A stretch of DNA of 64,000 nt from Bacteroidales bacterium (GCA_028708425.1 JAQVYY010000009.1:1-64000), one strand, 5' to 3'. Numbered from the stretch's first letter, positions 19,274-27,911 are shown. Numbers and translations: made by a program. Notes: a model not told the origin generated them from the letters alone.

Positions 19274-19320
19274 AGGGTAGGGCTTGGCTAGCGGCGAAGC
19301 CGCTAGCCAAGCCCTACCCT
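19274..19320. repeat. Perfect 22-bp inverted repeat with a 3-base loop
   Basis: AGGGTAGGGCTTGGCTAGCG and two more bases pair without mismatch to the following arm across a GAA loop (47 bases in all). It is GC-rich in an AT-rich gap and has no T-tract directly after it, so it is not an ordinary intrinsic terminator. It could be a REP-type element or recombination target. Confidence 0.8.
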
Positions 19321-19550
19321 CCCAAATACAACTCAACGCCCTGTCATTCCGACCGTAGGGAGGAATCTATAAATATTAACCGGACGCCAATGATTCAGTA
19401 AATACAATGTAACAAATATTAAAAAGAAAATGTAATTTACGCATGATTTTTATCATAGCAAGGTATACAAAAATACAACACCCCTTTCCTCGTAGGATAG
19501 CATCTTTGGCGTAAAGATAAAAACATCTTATAATTACCCTACGGTGCTGG

Positions 19551-19700
19551 TTAACCCCAACTATTCATCCGAATAATTGGGGTCTCCTACAGCGACTAGG
19601 CTTCACAACCAATTGTGTTGCCCAAAATTAGACTCCACTAGGTCGGGGTAACCCGCATTTGCATTCATCTTTACTAAATTTGATGAATAATACGGGTTAA
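19551..19700 (+). repeat. Dispersed 150-bp palindromic repeat, full copy
   Basis: TTAACCCC ... GGGTTAA, longer-stem subtype (GAATAATTGGGGTC). About 90 bases upstream of the SiaB-like gene start. Confidence 0.92.
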
Positions 19701-19791
19701 AACATTTATCTTGTATAATAAAAAAACAGATACGATGTAAGGATACGCAAAAAATTAATTACCTTGCATAGCATAACCAAAGCGCTAGCGT

Positions 19792-20892
19792 ATGAAAACA
19801 CCATTTGTTAATAATCTTTTTAAGGGTTTACAAAACGATACCCTAACGTTTATGTACTCTGGTGTTGTATCCGATAGCATTACACATAAAATTATTGAGC
19901 TAACACAATCTAATATCGACTCTGCCGGTAATTTTGTTCGCTTTAAAAACAAGATTGGCTTTTTAATGGCCGAATGCTACCAAAATGTAGCTAGGCATAG
20001 CAAGTACTCAATTGATTACGTAGATCCGCTGGACCTAAAAGGGGCTTTCTACGTACGAAGCTTTGTCAACACATTTCAAATTGGGTCGATTAATACAATA
20101 AAAACAGAAAATACAGAATCGATTAGGGAGAAATTGAATCATGTAAATCGCCTGTCGGCCGAGGACTTACGGATACTAAAAAAACAGGTTTTAAGAAAGG
20201 GGAAATTATCTGATCGCGGAGGAGCAGGCCTTGGCATTATTGAAATGGCAAGAAGAACACAGGAAAAAATTCTTTACGAATTTATACCATTAGACAATGG
20301 GTTATCCCTTTTCTTAATACAACTCAATATTCACAACGTGGAAGTAGAACCCAAACAGGATGTAAAGAGCCCGTTAGGGCACATGAAAGATCTTTATAAT
20401 AAAATGCAGGACCATAACCTACTAGTAGTACATAAGGGCGATTTTTCCGAGGATTCGGTGCTACCAATTATTCATATGATTGAAAAAAACATACTAGCAT
20501 ATGCTGATGTAAAAACAGGAAAACAAAAACTATACAATATATCGGTTGAGCTTTTACAGAATATTTCGATGCATGCGCTAAGAGAGCAGGGTGCAAACGA
20601 AGCGCTGTTTTTGCTTCAAAAAAATAACAGTGGTTTTACTATTGCTACATGTAACTATATAGCCACTCCACGTGTTAACCCGTTCAAAAAAACGCTATTA
20701 GATTTCTCTGAGCTAGATAAGACCTCGCTAAACAAACTATACCTGGACCGACTACAGCGGCAAGCCGAAGAACACACTAGCAATGAGGGGATTGGATTAA
20801 TCTATATCTTTAAAAAATCAACCCAAGTTCAGTACTCAATAATACCGGATAATAGTAAGAACCTGCTAACCCTTGTTGTAACAATAGGCTAA
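19792..20892 (+). CDS. Tandem SiaB-like (DUF6272) kinase-fold protein
   Basis: 366 residues, cytoplasmic. Two similar halves are visible, each with the marks of a GHKL/Bergerat ATP-binding fold. First half: N-box-like Glu61-x3-Asn65-x3-His69 (ECYQNVARHS) and G-box RGGAGLGI (142-149). Second half: Glu253-x3-Asn257-x3-His261 (ELLQNISMHA) and NEGIGLI (331-337). SiaB family kinases phosphorylate the SiaC regulator; normally there is one domain of about 180 residues, so this looks like a duplication and fusion. The gene converges on a SiaC-like and histidine kinase pair about 100 bases away, which supports the assignment. Which half is catalytic cannot be told; both keep the key residues. Confidence 0.75.
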   Translation: MKTPFVNNLFKGLQNDTLTFMYSGVVSDSITHKIIELTQSNIDSAGNFVRFKNKIGFLMAECYQNVARHSKYSIDYVDPLDLKGAFYVRSFVNTFQIGSINTIKTENTESIREKLNHVNRLSAEDLRILKKQVLRKGKLSDRGGAGLGIIEMARRTQEKILYEFIPLDNGLSLFLIQLNIHNVEVEPKQDVKSPLGHMKDLYNKMQDHNLLVVHKGDFSEDSVLPIIHMIEKNILAYADVKTGKQKLYNISVELLQNISMHALREQGANEALFLLQKNNSGFTIATCNYIATPRVNPFKKTLLDFSELDKTSLNKLYLDRLQRQAEEHTSNEGIGLIYIFKKSTQVQYSIIPDNSKNLLTLVVTIG

Positions 20893-20911
20893 AATAAAGT
20901 TTCGACCACCC

Positions 20912-20956
20912 TTACCCCAATTATTAATCTAAATAATTGCTGTTACCGACAGCGAC
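20912..20956 (+). repeat. Fragment of the dispersed 150-bp palindromic repeat (left hairpins only)
   Basis: TTACCCCAATTATT, a diverged loop and AATAATTG, then CTGTTACCGACAG and CGAC, after which similarity stops. Lies between the converging SiaB-like and histidine kinase genes and could serve as a weak terminator. Confidence 0.8.
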
Positions 20957-20992
20957 AAAAAAAAGAAAAAGGGATCAAATACTTCGTTTCAT

Positions 20993-22735
20993 CTAAATTT
21001 TATCTGATTTAGGCAACGTGAAAGAGAATTCGCTCCCCTCACCCTCAAGGCTCTCAGCCCAAATGGCTCCTCCGTTAAGTGCAATAAAATCTTTACACAG
21101 CAGAAGACCTAAGCCAGACCCTCTTTCGTTTAAGGTTCCTTTCGTTGAAAAGATTTCCTTACCAAAAAGTTTTCTCACATTTACCGGGCTCATCCCAAGT
21201 CCAGTATCGCAAACTGAAACCTGCAGCATTTCGTCAACATCAACTGCCGAAACGGTAATCATATCACCCTGCTCGCAAAACTTGATGGCATTAGCAATTA
21301 GATTCCGTAAAACTAAATCAATCATTGAGCCATCTGCATAGGCTGTTACCTTAGGGTCAATGGAGTTAATTAGTTTTATCCCTTTTGCCTGCGCTTGTTC
21401 TTTGTACAATTCAAATTTATCGTCAACTATTGTGCTTACCTTGAAAATAGTTGGCTTAACCTTTAACCCCTGCATTTGACTTTGAGCCCAGTTTAATAAA
21501 TTCTCAAGCAGTTCGGATGTATATCCAACGTTTTTCGATAGCTCATCTACAATCTCCTTAAAGCCTTCCTCCGTAAAATAACCTTCCTTAGTAAGTTTTA
21601 AAAGGGTTACAAGTGACCCTAAGGGGCTGCGTAAATCGTGAGCTATAATAGAGAATAATTTATCCTTAAGCTGATTTAGCTCCTTAAGCTGCTGAGCCTG
21701 CTTTGTAATCTCATTGTTCTTCTGCTGTAAAAGTTTATTTGCTCTTTTCTTTTCGCGATAATTGTAGTAAATATATCCTGCAAACAGCAATATTAGTGCT
21801 ATAACACCAAGGTACACATTCCGCATTTGGTTCTGGTGTCTAATAATTTCCTGTTGCAGCTCACGCTCCTTATTTAGCAAATTAATCTGCATTAGCTGCT
21901 CACGAGTAGTTTGTTCCGATTTCTCGAGTATCTGCTGCTTTCGCATCAGCTCAAAATCTTTTTCAACCAACTCCTTTTCTGTGGCCTGTTTCTCTGCCTC
22001 AACCTGCTTAACGCGCGTAGCAGCCTGGCTCACTTTATGCTGTACCTCGGCCTCCTTCTGCTGCAATGTTTCCTGCTGAAGTTTTTGCGAAATAGCCGAG
22101 AATAAATCAAAGTATCGAGCCGACTCTTCACGATTGTTATGCTTATCGTAAATCTTTGTTAAAACAGAATAAATATTTCGCAATAATTTTAAATCATTTA
22201 GTTCCTTGGCGTTCTCCTCAGCTTTAGATAAAACTACCAAAGCCTCATCATACTTCTTATACTCATACTTAACATTAGCCAAATTAATTAACGAAGAGGT
22301 GTAGTCTGCCTTTCTACTCATCCTTTGTGCAGCTTCTGCAGCACATGAAAAACAGCTACAGGCCTCACTATAGTTTTCCATTTCGGTATAAAGTAAGCCA
22401 AGGTTGGTGTTAAGTATGTAAATAGCATTTTGATTCCCTATAGCTTCGGCCATATCTGCGGCTTTAGTAAAACACAGGGTGGCATTTTCCAGGTCGTTAA
22501 TAGCCCAATAAGCGGTTGCAGCCTGATGGTAATAGCGTGAAGCCTGATTAAAATCTGATTTTGCCTCGCTCTCCTTTGCTAGCTGAACATCTTGCTGAAC
22601 AGAAGCTAGACCCGATAATTGGCTAGTATCTTGCTGGGTAAAACTATGGAATGGTGTTGGCAAGCTTATTGCCAACACAAAAAAAAAGATATTAAAAAGG
22701 GCCCTATTTAAGGTTCCTTTAATCATAGCGCTCAA
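20993..22735 (-). CDS. TPR sensor histidine kinase
   Basis: 580 residues. Signal or membrane segment at residues 12-30, TPR repeats at about 50-215 in the periplasm, a glutamine/glutamate-rich coiled coil at 216-300, a membrane segment at 306-325, a second coiled coil, then HisKA with phospho-acceptor His366 (IIAHDLRSPLG) and HATPase_c with N-box LRNLIANAIKF, G1 CDTGLGM and G2 GSGLGLLL. There is no receiver domain and no response regulator gene nearby. The ATG overlaps the stop codon of the siaC-like gene by four bases (ATGA), implying translational coupling and joint function. In proteobacterial Sia systems the SiaC partner is a diguanylate cyclase; here a histidine kinase takes that genomic place. 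Confidence 0.92.
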   Translation of the reverse strand: MSAMIKGTLNRALFNIFFFVLAISLPTPFHSFTQQDTSQLSGLASVQQDVQLAKESEAKSDFNQASRYYHQAATAYWAINDLENATLCFTKAADMAEAIGNQNAIYILNTNLGLLYTEMENYSEACSCFSCAAEAAQRMSRKADYTSSLINLANVKYEYKKYDEALVVLSKAEENAKELNDLKLLRNIYSVLTKIYDKHNNREESARYFDLFSAISQKLQQETLQQKEAEVQHKVSQAATRVKQVEAEKQATEKELVEKDFELMRKQQILEKSEQTTREQLMQINLLNKERELQQEIIRHQNQMRNVYLGVIALILLFAGYIYYNYREKKRANKLLQQKNNEITKQAQQLKELNQLKDKLFSIIAHDLRSPLGSLVTLLKLTKEGYFTEEGFKEIVDELSKNVGYTSELLENLLNWAQSQMQGLKVKPTIFKVSTIVDDKFELYKEQAQAKGIKLINSIDPKVTAYADGSMIDLVLRNLIANAIKFCEQGDMITVSAVDVDEMLQVSVCDTGLGMSPVNVRKLFGKEIFSTKGTLNERGSGLGLLLCKDFIALNGGAIWAESLEGEGSEFSFTLPKSDKI

Positions 22736-23115
22736 CTCTCTTTTTTAGCAATCAGGGTTAAAGGTATATCGGTTAATCGGCCGAATTCTTCCCCCTCATC
22801 CCTCATATCCTCATCGTACTCATCGTAATACCAATTAATTTTAACCTTATAACCCGCTTTGCTCATGGGTTCGAAAAGCGTAACAATTTCAAGCACCTTT
22901 TTTGTAGAGGATGAGTTTAGATAGGTCATATCAAAATTAATAATGGTTTCGAACTGTGGGTGCTGAACATAACTCTTAGCCAGTTCTAGCAAGGGGCTAT
23001 AAAACTTTTCAACATCTTCGGGTAAGCTTTTGCCTGCAATATCTAAAATACCTCGTGTTGGGTCAAAATGCACCTGAGGCGACTCGTCCGTTGCCAATAA
23101 TATCAACTTTCCCAT
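22732..23115 (-). CDS. SiaC-like (DUF1987) regulatory phosphoprotein
   Basis: 127 residues. Matches the SiaC/DUF1987 family: an opening ATDESPQVHFDPTRGILDIA, a central PEDVEKFYSPLLELAKSY, and the FDMTYLNSSSTK segment. From memory, Pseudomonas SiaC is phosphorylated on Thr68 in an N-T-S-S context; the aligned residue here is Ser68 in L-N-S-S-S. Unphosphorylated SiaC activates its partner enzyme, SiaB kinase turns it off and a PP2C phosphatase (SiaA) restores it. The gene overlaps the histidine kinase start by four bases and converges with the tandem SiaB-like gene, giving a compact kinase/regulator/output set. The family call is firm; the circuit is inference. Confidence 0.88.
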   Translation of the reverse strand: MGKLILLATDESPQVHFDPTRGILDIAGKSLPEDVEKFYSPLLELAKSYVQHPQFETIINFDMTYLNSSSTKKVLEIVTLFEPMSKAGYKVKINWYYDEYDEDMRDEGEEFGRLTDIPLTLIAKKES

Positions 23116-23278
23116 CTTTTCAAATTTTAGTTCTGCAGTTTACTCTTAATAAGACCACCTAACGAAAGTACAAATTAATTACTATTAAGAAAAATGTAGA
23201 GATTAGAAGTTAACCAATTTCACTATATCCTTTTCTGACAATTGTTTATAAGAGTCTCTAATTTAGGCAGTACAGCAT

Positions 23279-24301
23279 TTATTTATTTTCAACTGATACC
23301 AAATTCACCTCCATTTCAAGTTCAACCCCAAAAGTTTGCTTTACTGACCTCTGGATATCATGGGCTAACGATAAAATTTCATGACCTGTTGCATTTCCAT
23401 AGTTAACCAATACCAAAGCCTGATTCTTATGAACCCCCACATTACCAACTTTTCGCCCTTTCCATCCAGCCTGTTCAATAAGCCAGCCTGCCGGTAACTT
23501 TACCTCGCTACCGCTTACCGGATAAAAGGGAACCTGCTGGAACTTTTGTTGCAAAAATTCAATAAGCTTAGTGCTTACAATTGGGTTCTTAAAGAAGCTC
23601 CCAGCATTGGGTAGTTCTTCTGGATCGGGTAACTTATAGTTTCGAATATCTATAACCGCCTTACGAATATTCTGTATGGTTCTATCGCCAAATTTAGCCA
23701 CCTCAACATCAAGATTTCCGTAATGCGTAATAAATTTATGTTTTTTTGTAAGTCTATAGTAAACATGGGTAACAACTACCTTACCTTTCAGCCTATTCTT
23801 AAAAATACTATCACGATAGCCAAATTTGCATTCGGAATTGGTTAGGGTTATAGCTGCTAAATTACTGATAAGAATACCCTCAACTTTCTCAATGCAATCC
23901 TTAACCTCAACGCCATAGGCGCCAATATTTTGCACTGGCGAAGCACCAACCGAACCAGGTATTAACGACAGATTCTGTAGTCCACCTAGATTATGGTTAA
24001 CAGTATACTCTACTAGCGAATCCCACTCAACACCTGCACCAACCTTAAGCAAAACGCTGTCTTTATCCTCTTCAGCTATCCGAATTTCTTGAATATTAGG
24101 ATGTATTACAACGCCTCTAAAATTTGATGTAAACAGCAAATTTGAACCTCCACCTAGAATTAATAATTCCCTATCCTTCGCAACTAGTAATGCCTCCTTA
24201 AGCTCATCAACTGAAGTAGCATCAAAAAATTGATCGGCGGAAACATCAACACCAAAAGTGTTATATTTTTTCAGAGAAAAGTTTTTATGAGCTGTAAGCA
24301 T
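23279..24301 (-). CDS. murB: UDP-N-acetylenolpyruvoylglucosamine reductase
   Basis: 340 residues, the length of type I MurB. Second committed step of peptidoglycan precursor synthesis, NADPH and FAD dependent. FAD-binding segments LLILGGGSNLLF and NLSLIPGSVGASPVQNIGAYG are present, as are GYRDSIFK and the catalytic serine in PNAGSFFKNP. I start at the ATG at 24301: a TTG seven codons upstream lies within the promoter box at 24320-24327 and cannot be the start if that promoter is used. Transcribed divergently from a glycosyltransferase gene. Confidence 0.95.
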   Translation of the reverse strand: MLTAHKNFSLKKYNTFGVDVSADQFFDATSVDELKEALLVAKDRELLILGGGSNLLFTSNFRGVVIHPNIQEIRIAEEDKDSVLLKVGAGVEWDSLVEYTVNHNLGGLQNLSLIPGSVGASPVQNIGAYGVEVKDCIEKVEGILISNLAAITLTNSECKFGYRDSIFKNRLKGKVVVTHVYYRLTKKHKFITHYGNLDVEVAKFGDRTIQNIRKAVIDIRNYKLPDPEELPNAGSFFKNPIVSTKLIEFLQQKFQQVPFYPVSGSEVKLPAGWLIEQAGWKGRKVGNVGVHKNQALVLVNYGNATGHEILSLAHDIQRSVKQTFGVELEMEVNLVSVENK

Positions 24302-24319
24302 ATCAATAATAATTTTATG

Positions 24320-24327
24320 CAAAGATA
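24320..24327 (-). promoter_or_regulatory. Bacteroidota -7 promoter box for murB
   Basis: CAAAGATA, reading TATCTTTG on the minus strand, a perfect TAnnTTTG 18 bases before the murB ATG. It decides the murB start because it overlaps the alternative TTG. Confidence 0.5.
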
Positions 24328-24381
24328 TAAAATTGTACTGTTGATGAGGATTTTTTTTAATTTAGCAGAAAAATAATTCCC

Positions 24382-25488
24382 TTGGCTATAATTCACCTAC
24401 TTGTTATTTCCGATGTTGTAACAGATCAACGGGTACAACGCACCGCTTCAACCCTAGCTGCTTCAGGACATAAGATTGTAGTAGTTGGGCGGCGTATTGC
24501 CCTAACACCTACTAAAGTAAAAAAAGAGTATAGCGTACGCCTGCTCTCTCCGCTTTTTTCAAAAGGTCCGCTTTTTTACCTATCGTACAACATCAGGGCG
24601 TTTTTTTACCTGATTTTAAAAAAAAGTGATGCTATTTACGCAAACGATCTAGATACGCTTTTAGCCGCAAGTATGCTAAGCTTCATCAAGCGAATTCCCC
24701 TAATATACGATAGTCACGAAATCTTTACAGAACTTCCTGAGCTAGTAAATCGACCCGTAAAGAAAAATATGTGGCGATTTCTAGAAAAATGGTTAGTAAA
24801 AAGAGTAGATGCCGCTATCACAGTATCCGAAAGCGTTTCGAAAGAGCTAAACAGGATGTACGGAATAACATTTGTGGTAATACGCAATCTCCCTATAAAA
24901 AAGAATGTTAGTTTAAAAGAGAGTAATACCACAGGCAAAAAAATAGTTCTTTACCAGGGGGCACTTAATATTGGGCGCGGACTAGAAAAGCTTATTACAG
25001 CAATGCAACTTTTGCCGGGGGTTGAACTAAGAATTGCTGGTATCGGTGATATCGACAAAAGGTTAATTGAATTAAGCAGGTCGTTAGAATTAGAAAACCA
25101 AATCAAATTTTTGGGCAGGGTTGATCCAAACCAGCTACATCACGAAACTCAAAAAGCGACCATTGGCGTATCTTTAGAAGAAGATATATCACTAAACTAC
25201 CGTTACGCATTACCAAACAAACTATTCGACTATATTCAGGCTGGGCTGCCAGTTTTAACCAGCAATTTGCCCGAAATGGAGAAAATTGTGAGCAAATATA
25301 ACGTTGGCCAAACCATAAACAGCAGCTGCACACCCAGTGAGCTATCGCAAAAATTAAGTGTTATGCTTAACAATAGCAATCAAATAAGCCAATGGCAACA
25401 AAACTCGTTAGCTGCAGCTAAGGTTTTAAACTGGGACGAAGAAAAAAACAAGCTAATAGAAGTTGTAAGAATTGTTTTGAAATGTTAA
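24382..25488 (+). CDS. Glycosyltransferase, GT4-like
   Basis: About 368 residues of GT-B architecture. The N-terminal half has the VISDVVTDQRVQRTASTL opening and YDSHEIFTELPEL, common in Bacteroidota glycosyltransferases. The C-terminal half has LYQGALNIGRGLEKLI and ends with the donor-binding region LPNKLFDYIQAGLPVL. Sugar and acceptor are unknown; cell-surface polysaccharide or glycolipid synthesis is likely. The frame appears to start with TTG at 24382, as no in-frame ATG exists until about residue 75, well inside the domain. Divergent from murB with an 80-base gap. The next gene starts 77 bases later. Confidence 0.85.
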   Translation: MAIIHLLVISDVVTDQRVQRTASTLAASGHKIVVVGRRIALTPTKVKKEYSVRLLSPLFSKGPLFYLSYNIRAFFYLILKKSDAIYANDLDTLLAASMLSFIKRIPLIYDSHEIFTELPELVNRPVKKNMWRFLEKWLVKRVDAAITVSESVSKELNRMYGITFVVIRNLPIKKNVSLKESNTTGKKIVLYQGALNIGRGLEKLITAMQLLPGVELRIAGIGDIDKRLIELSRSLELENQIKFLGRVDPNQLHHETQKATIGVSLEEDISLNYRYALPNKLFDYIQAGLPVLTSNLPEMEKIVSKYNVGQTINSSCTPSELSQKLSVMLNNSNQISQWQQNSLAAAKVLNWDEEKNKLIEVVRIVLKC

Positions 25489-25565
25489 TCTTGATAAATA
25501 CTTTAGCAAGAAATAGCTATCATATGAATATTCCATCAACTAGTATAAACTTAATAATTAGACCA

Positions 25566-26207
25566 ATGAGAAAAGTAATACCACAAATTATCCTGATTAT
25601 GCTTATATCTCAGCTAACTGGATGCGCACAGAACCAATCGATAAACCTTCCCGAACCACAAAAAACTGGAGGCAAACCCCTTTTTGAGACCCTTGCCATG
25701 AGGAAAACATCGCGCTCGTTTGCCGAGAAGGAACTCGATTTACAAACCCTTTCGAACCTTTTATGGGCAGCAAACGGAATTAACCGACCCGAAGATGGTT
25801 TGCGCACCGCTCCCAGCGCGGTTAACTGGCAAGAAATTGATACCTACGTAAGTATGGCCAATGGGGTATATATTTACAATGCCAAAGAAAATACGCTTGA
25901 GCATTATATGGGTAATGATATCAGGGAAGCAACGGGTAAACAGCCCTTTGTGAAAGATGCACCTGTTAACCTAATATACATAGCCGATTTTACTCGCATG
26001 GGCGACAGGGACGAGGTTACAAAACACTGGTATTCAGCGGCAGATGCTGCATTTATCGCCCAAAATGTGTACCTATTTAGCGCATCGGAAAACTTAGCAA
26101 CCGTGGTGCGTGGCGCTGTTGATAAAGAAGAGCTGAAAAAAGTTCTGGGTTTACCAGAACACAAGCACGTTGTACTTTGCCAATCGGTTGGATTTCATGC
26201 AGAATAA
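25566..26207 (+). CDS. Nitroreductase-fold lipoprotein (SagB-type)
   Basis: 213 residues. Lipoprotein signal with lipobox LTGC (start ATG at 25566; a longer frame from 25482 overlaps the glycosyltransferase end and hides the signal). The mature protein has nitroreductase-family features: MRKTSRSFAEKEL at the start of the fold, LLWAANGINRPEDGLRTAPSA (FMN region, typical of SagB-like members), and a C-terminal SENLATVVRGAVDKEEL. FMN-dependent oxidation or reduction of an unknown substrate is expected. Export of a flavin enzyme as a lipoprotein is unusual for the family at large but seen in Bacteroidota. Followed 46 bases later by a secreted peptidase. Confidence 0.85.
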   Translation: MRKVIPQIILIMLISQLTGCAQNQSINLPEPQKTGGKPLFETLAMRKTSRSFAEKELDLQTLSNLLWAANGINRPEDGLRTAPSAVNWQEIDTYVSMANGVYIYNAKENTLEHYMGNDIREATGKQPFVKDAPVNLIYIADFTRMGDRDEVTKHWYSAADAAFIAQNVYLFSASENLATVVRGAVDKEELKKVLGLPEHKHVVLCQSVGFHAE

Positions 26208-26253
26208 ATACCACAATTGAATAAAATACTCTTAGTAACCAAATACAATTAAA

Positions 26254-27894
26254 ATGAAGAAGTTAACGCTACTCACTGCTACCATGCTACTGCTAACGGC
26301 AGCACTTACCCCATCGTGGGCTTGTACTGTAATTGCCGTAGGTAAAAAGGCTAGCAAAGATGGTTCAGTAATAATTTCGCACACCGATACTGGCCCCGAT
26401 TCAAGAATCAGATTAGTGCTTGGGCAAACATATAAAAAAGGAGAAAAAACTCCCGTGTACTGGGGCATTCAGGATGCCGATAGGGATGTTAACGACCACG
26501 GAGAAATACTGGGTTATATCCCTCAGGTAGAACAAACTTACAGCTATTTCCATTCGGCTTACTCACATGTAAATGAATACCAACTAGGTATAGCTGAAAG
26601 TACCATAACCCAGCGCAAGGAGCTGCGGACTTCAACAAAAACTGGCAAGCAGATAATGACCATTGAGCAGGCCATGATTTTTGCTCTTCAGCGATATAAA
26701 AAGGCGAAGGATGCTGTGCTTTTCGTTGGCGAACTAATGACAACCTACGGTTTTCTGCCATCGAGCGGGCCCGAAGGCGAAAGTATCGTTATTGCCGATA
26801 CCGATGAGATATGGGTTTTTGAAGTTTTTGGCGTGGGCACAAATTGGGATCCTAAAAGCGGAAAACCTGGCGCTGTGTGGGCTGCTCAAAGGTTAGACGA
26901 CAGCCATGTAACCATGATACCAAACTGGAGTATTATTAAGGAAATTGATGCTAATTCGGATAATTTTCTTACATCTGACAACTACATGCAAGAGGCTATT
27001 GATAGGGGTTGGTACAATCCTGAATCGGGTAACCCATTTATTTGGCAAGAGGTCTACTCTCCTATCCCTGAAGAATATGCCACCAGCAGGTTTTGGCTTT
27101 TTCATCACACATTCGGCGACTTTAAGGATGAGCTACCCAACAGGATGTACGATGAAAAGAATCCGTACAAAGCCATTCAGCCCTACTTCCAATCCGTTGA
27201 ACCCTTATCAACATACCCTTTCTCTTTTGAGCCGGTTAAAAAATTATCGGTTCAGGATGTAATTAGTTTCCAGCGCTCAACATTCGAAGGCACTATTTAC
27301 GATATGACCCTTGACCCTACGTGGCTTGTACCCGATGGGAATGGCGGTTATAACAAAAGTCCGCTTGCCACACCTTTCCCCGACAGCGAAACACGTAAAC
27401 TGCTGAAGATAACTTACCGTAGGCCTGTGGCTCGCCACAGAGGGCATTACGGAATGGTTTTACAGCTTAGGGGTTGGATGCCAAACGAGGTGGGTGGCGT
27501 TTACTGGGTTTACCTCGACAACCCATACTTTAGCCCGTACATACCCATTTATACAGGCAATACAAGCGTTGCCGAAACGTACAAAACATATAATCCCAAT
27601 AAGTATGAAGAAAATTCGGCACGCTGGGCAATCGACTTTGTTGACAACCTGGCAAATCTTCGCTTTCAGGATGTAGTAAAAGATGTTTGGGAAGCTAGAG
27701 ATCCTTTTGAGAAAGATCTTTTTGACAATCAGGATAAAATTGAAAAGGAAGCAATTGAACTTCTGAAGAAAAATCAACAGAAAGGCAAGGAATTCTTAAC
27801 AAATTACTCCAATCAGAAAATGGACGAGGTTACCCAAATGTACACCGAATTACGTAACCTAATTATCACGAAGTACACCAATAATCACGAGTAG
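26254..27894 (+). CDS. Secreted C69-family peptidase
   Basis: 546 residues. Signal peptide at residues 1-23, cleavage expected at SWA-Cys24. Cys24 begins the CTVIAVGKKASKDGSVIISH segment and is the predicted N-terminal nucleophile of this Ntn-hydrolase family (dipeptidase A/PepD group), so signal peptidase cleavage itself would expose the catalytic residue. Further family marks: DTDEIWVFEVFGVG, W-A-A-Q-R and HRGHYGMVLQLR. Likely hydrolyses dipeptides in the periplasm, in line with the DPP4-type enzyme at 16.7 kb. A clear terminator follows at 27912. Confidence 0.92.
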   Translation: MKKLTLLTATMLLLTAALTPSWACTVIAVGKKASKDGSVIISHTDTGPDSRIRLVLGQTYKKGEKTPVYWGIQDADRDVNDHGEILGYIPQVEQTYSYFHSAYSHVNEYQLGIAESTITQRKELRTSTKTGKQIMTIEQAMIFALQRYKKAKDAVLFVGELMTTYGFLPSSGPEGESIVIADTDEIWVFEVFGVGTNWDPKSGKPGAVWAAQRLDDSHVTMIPNWSIIKEIDANSDNFLTSDNYMQEAIDRGWYNPESGNPFIWQEVYSPIPEEYATSRFWLFHHTFGDFKDELPNRMYDEKNPYKAIQPYFQSVEPLSTYPFSFEPVKKLSVQDVISFQRSTFEGTIYDMTLDPTWLVPDGNGGYNKSPLATPFPDSETRKLLKITYRRPVARHRGHYGMVLQLRGWMPNEVGGVYWVYLDNPYFSPYIPIYTGNTSVAETYKTYNPNKYEENSARWAIDFVDNLANLRFQDVVKDVWEARDPFEKDLFDNQDKIEKEAIELLKKNQQKGKEFLTNYSNQKMDEVTQMYTELRNLIITKYTNNHE

Positions 27895-27911
27895 AAATAT
27901 AGGTGCAAAAC

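Larger units (their letters stand above)
18941..19791. other. 851-base intergenic region with several structured elements
   Basis: No supported gene. From left to right it holds AT-rich sequence; a stretch at about 19180-19215 reminiscent of dispersed Bacteroidota spacer repeats; the perfect 22-bp-stem hairpin at 19274-19320; CATTCCGACCGTAGGGAGGA near 19345, another word often seen in dispersed Bacteroidota intergenic repeats; a possible folded segment where CGTAGG (19491) pairs with CCTACG (19538) around an ATCTTT/AAAGAT hairpin; and the 150-bp repeat at 19551-19700. It is the most repeat-rich gap in the window. Confidence 0.6.
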
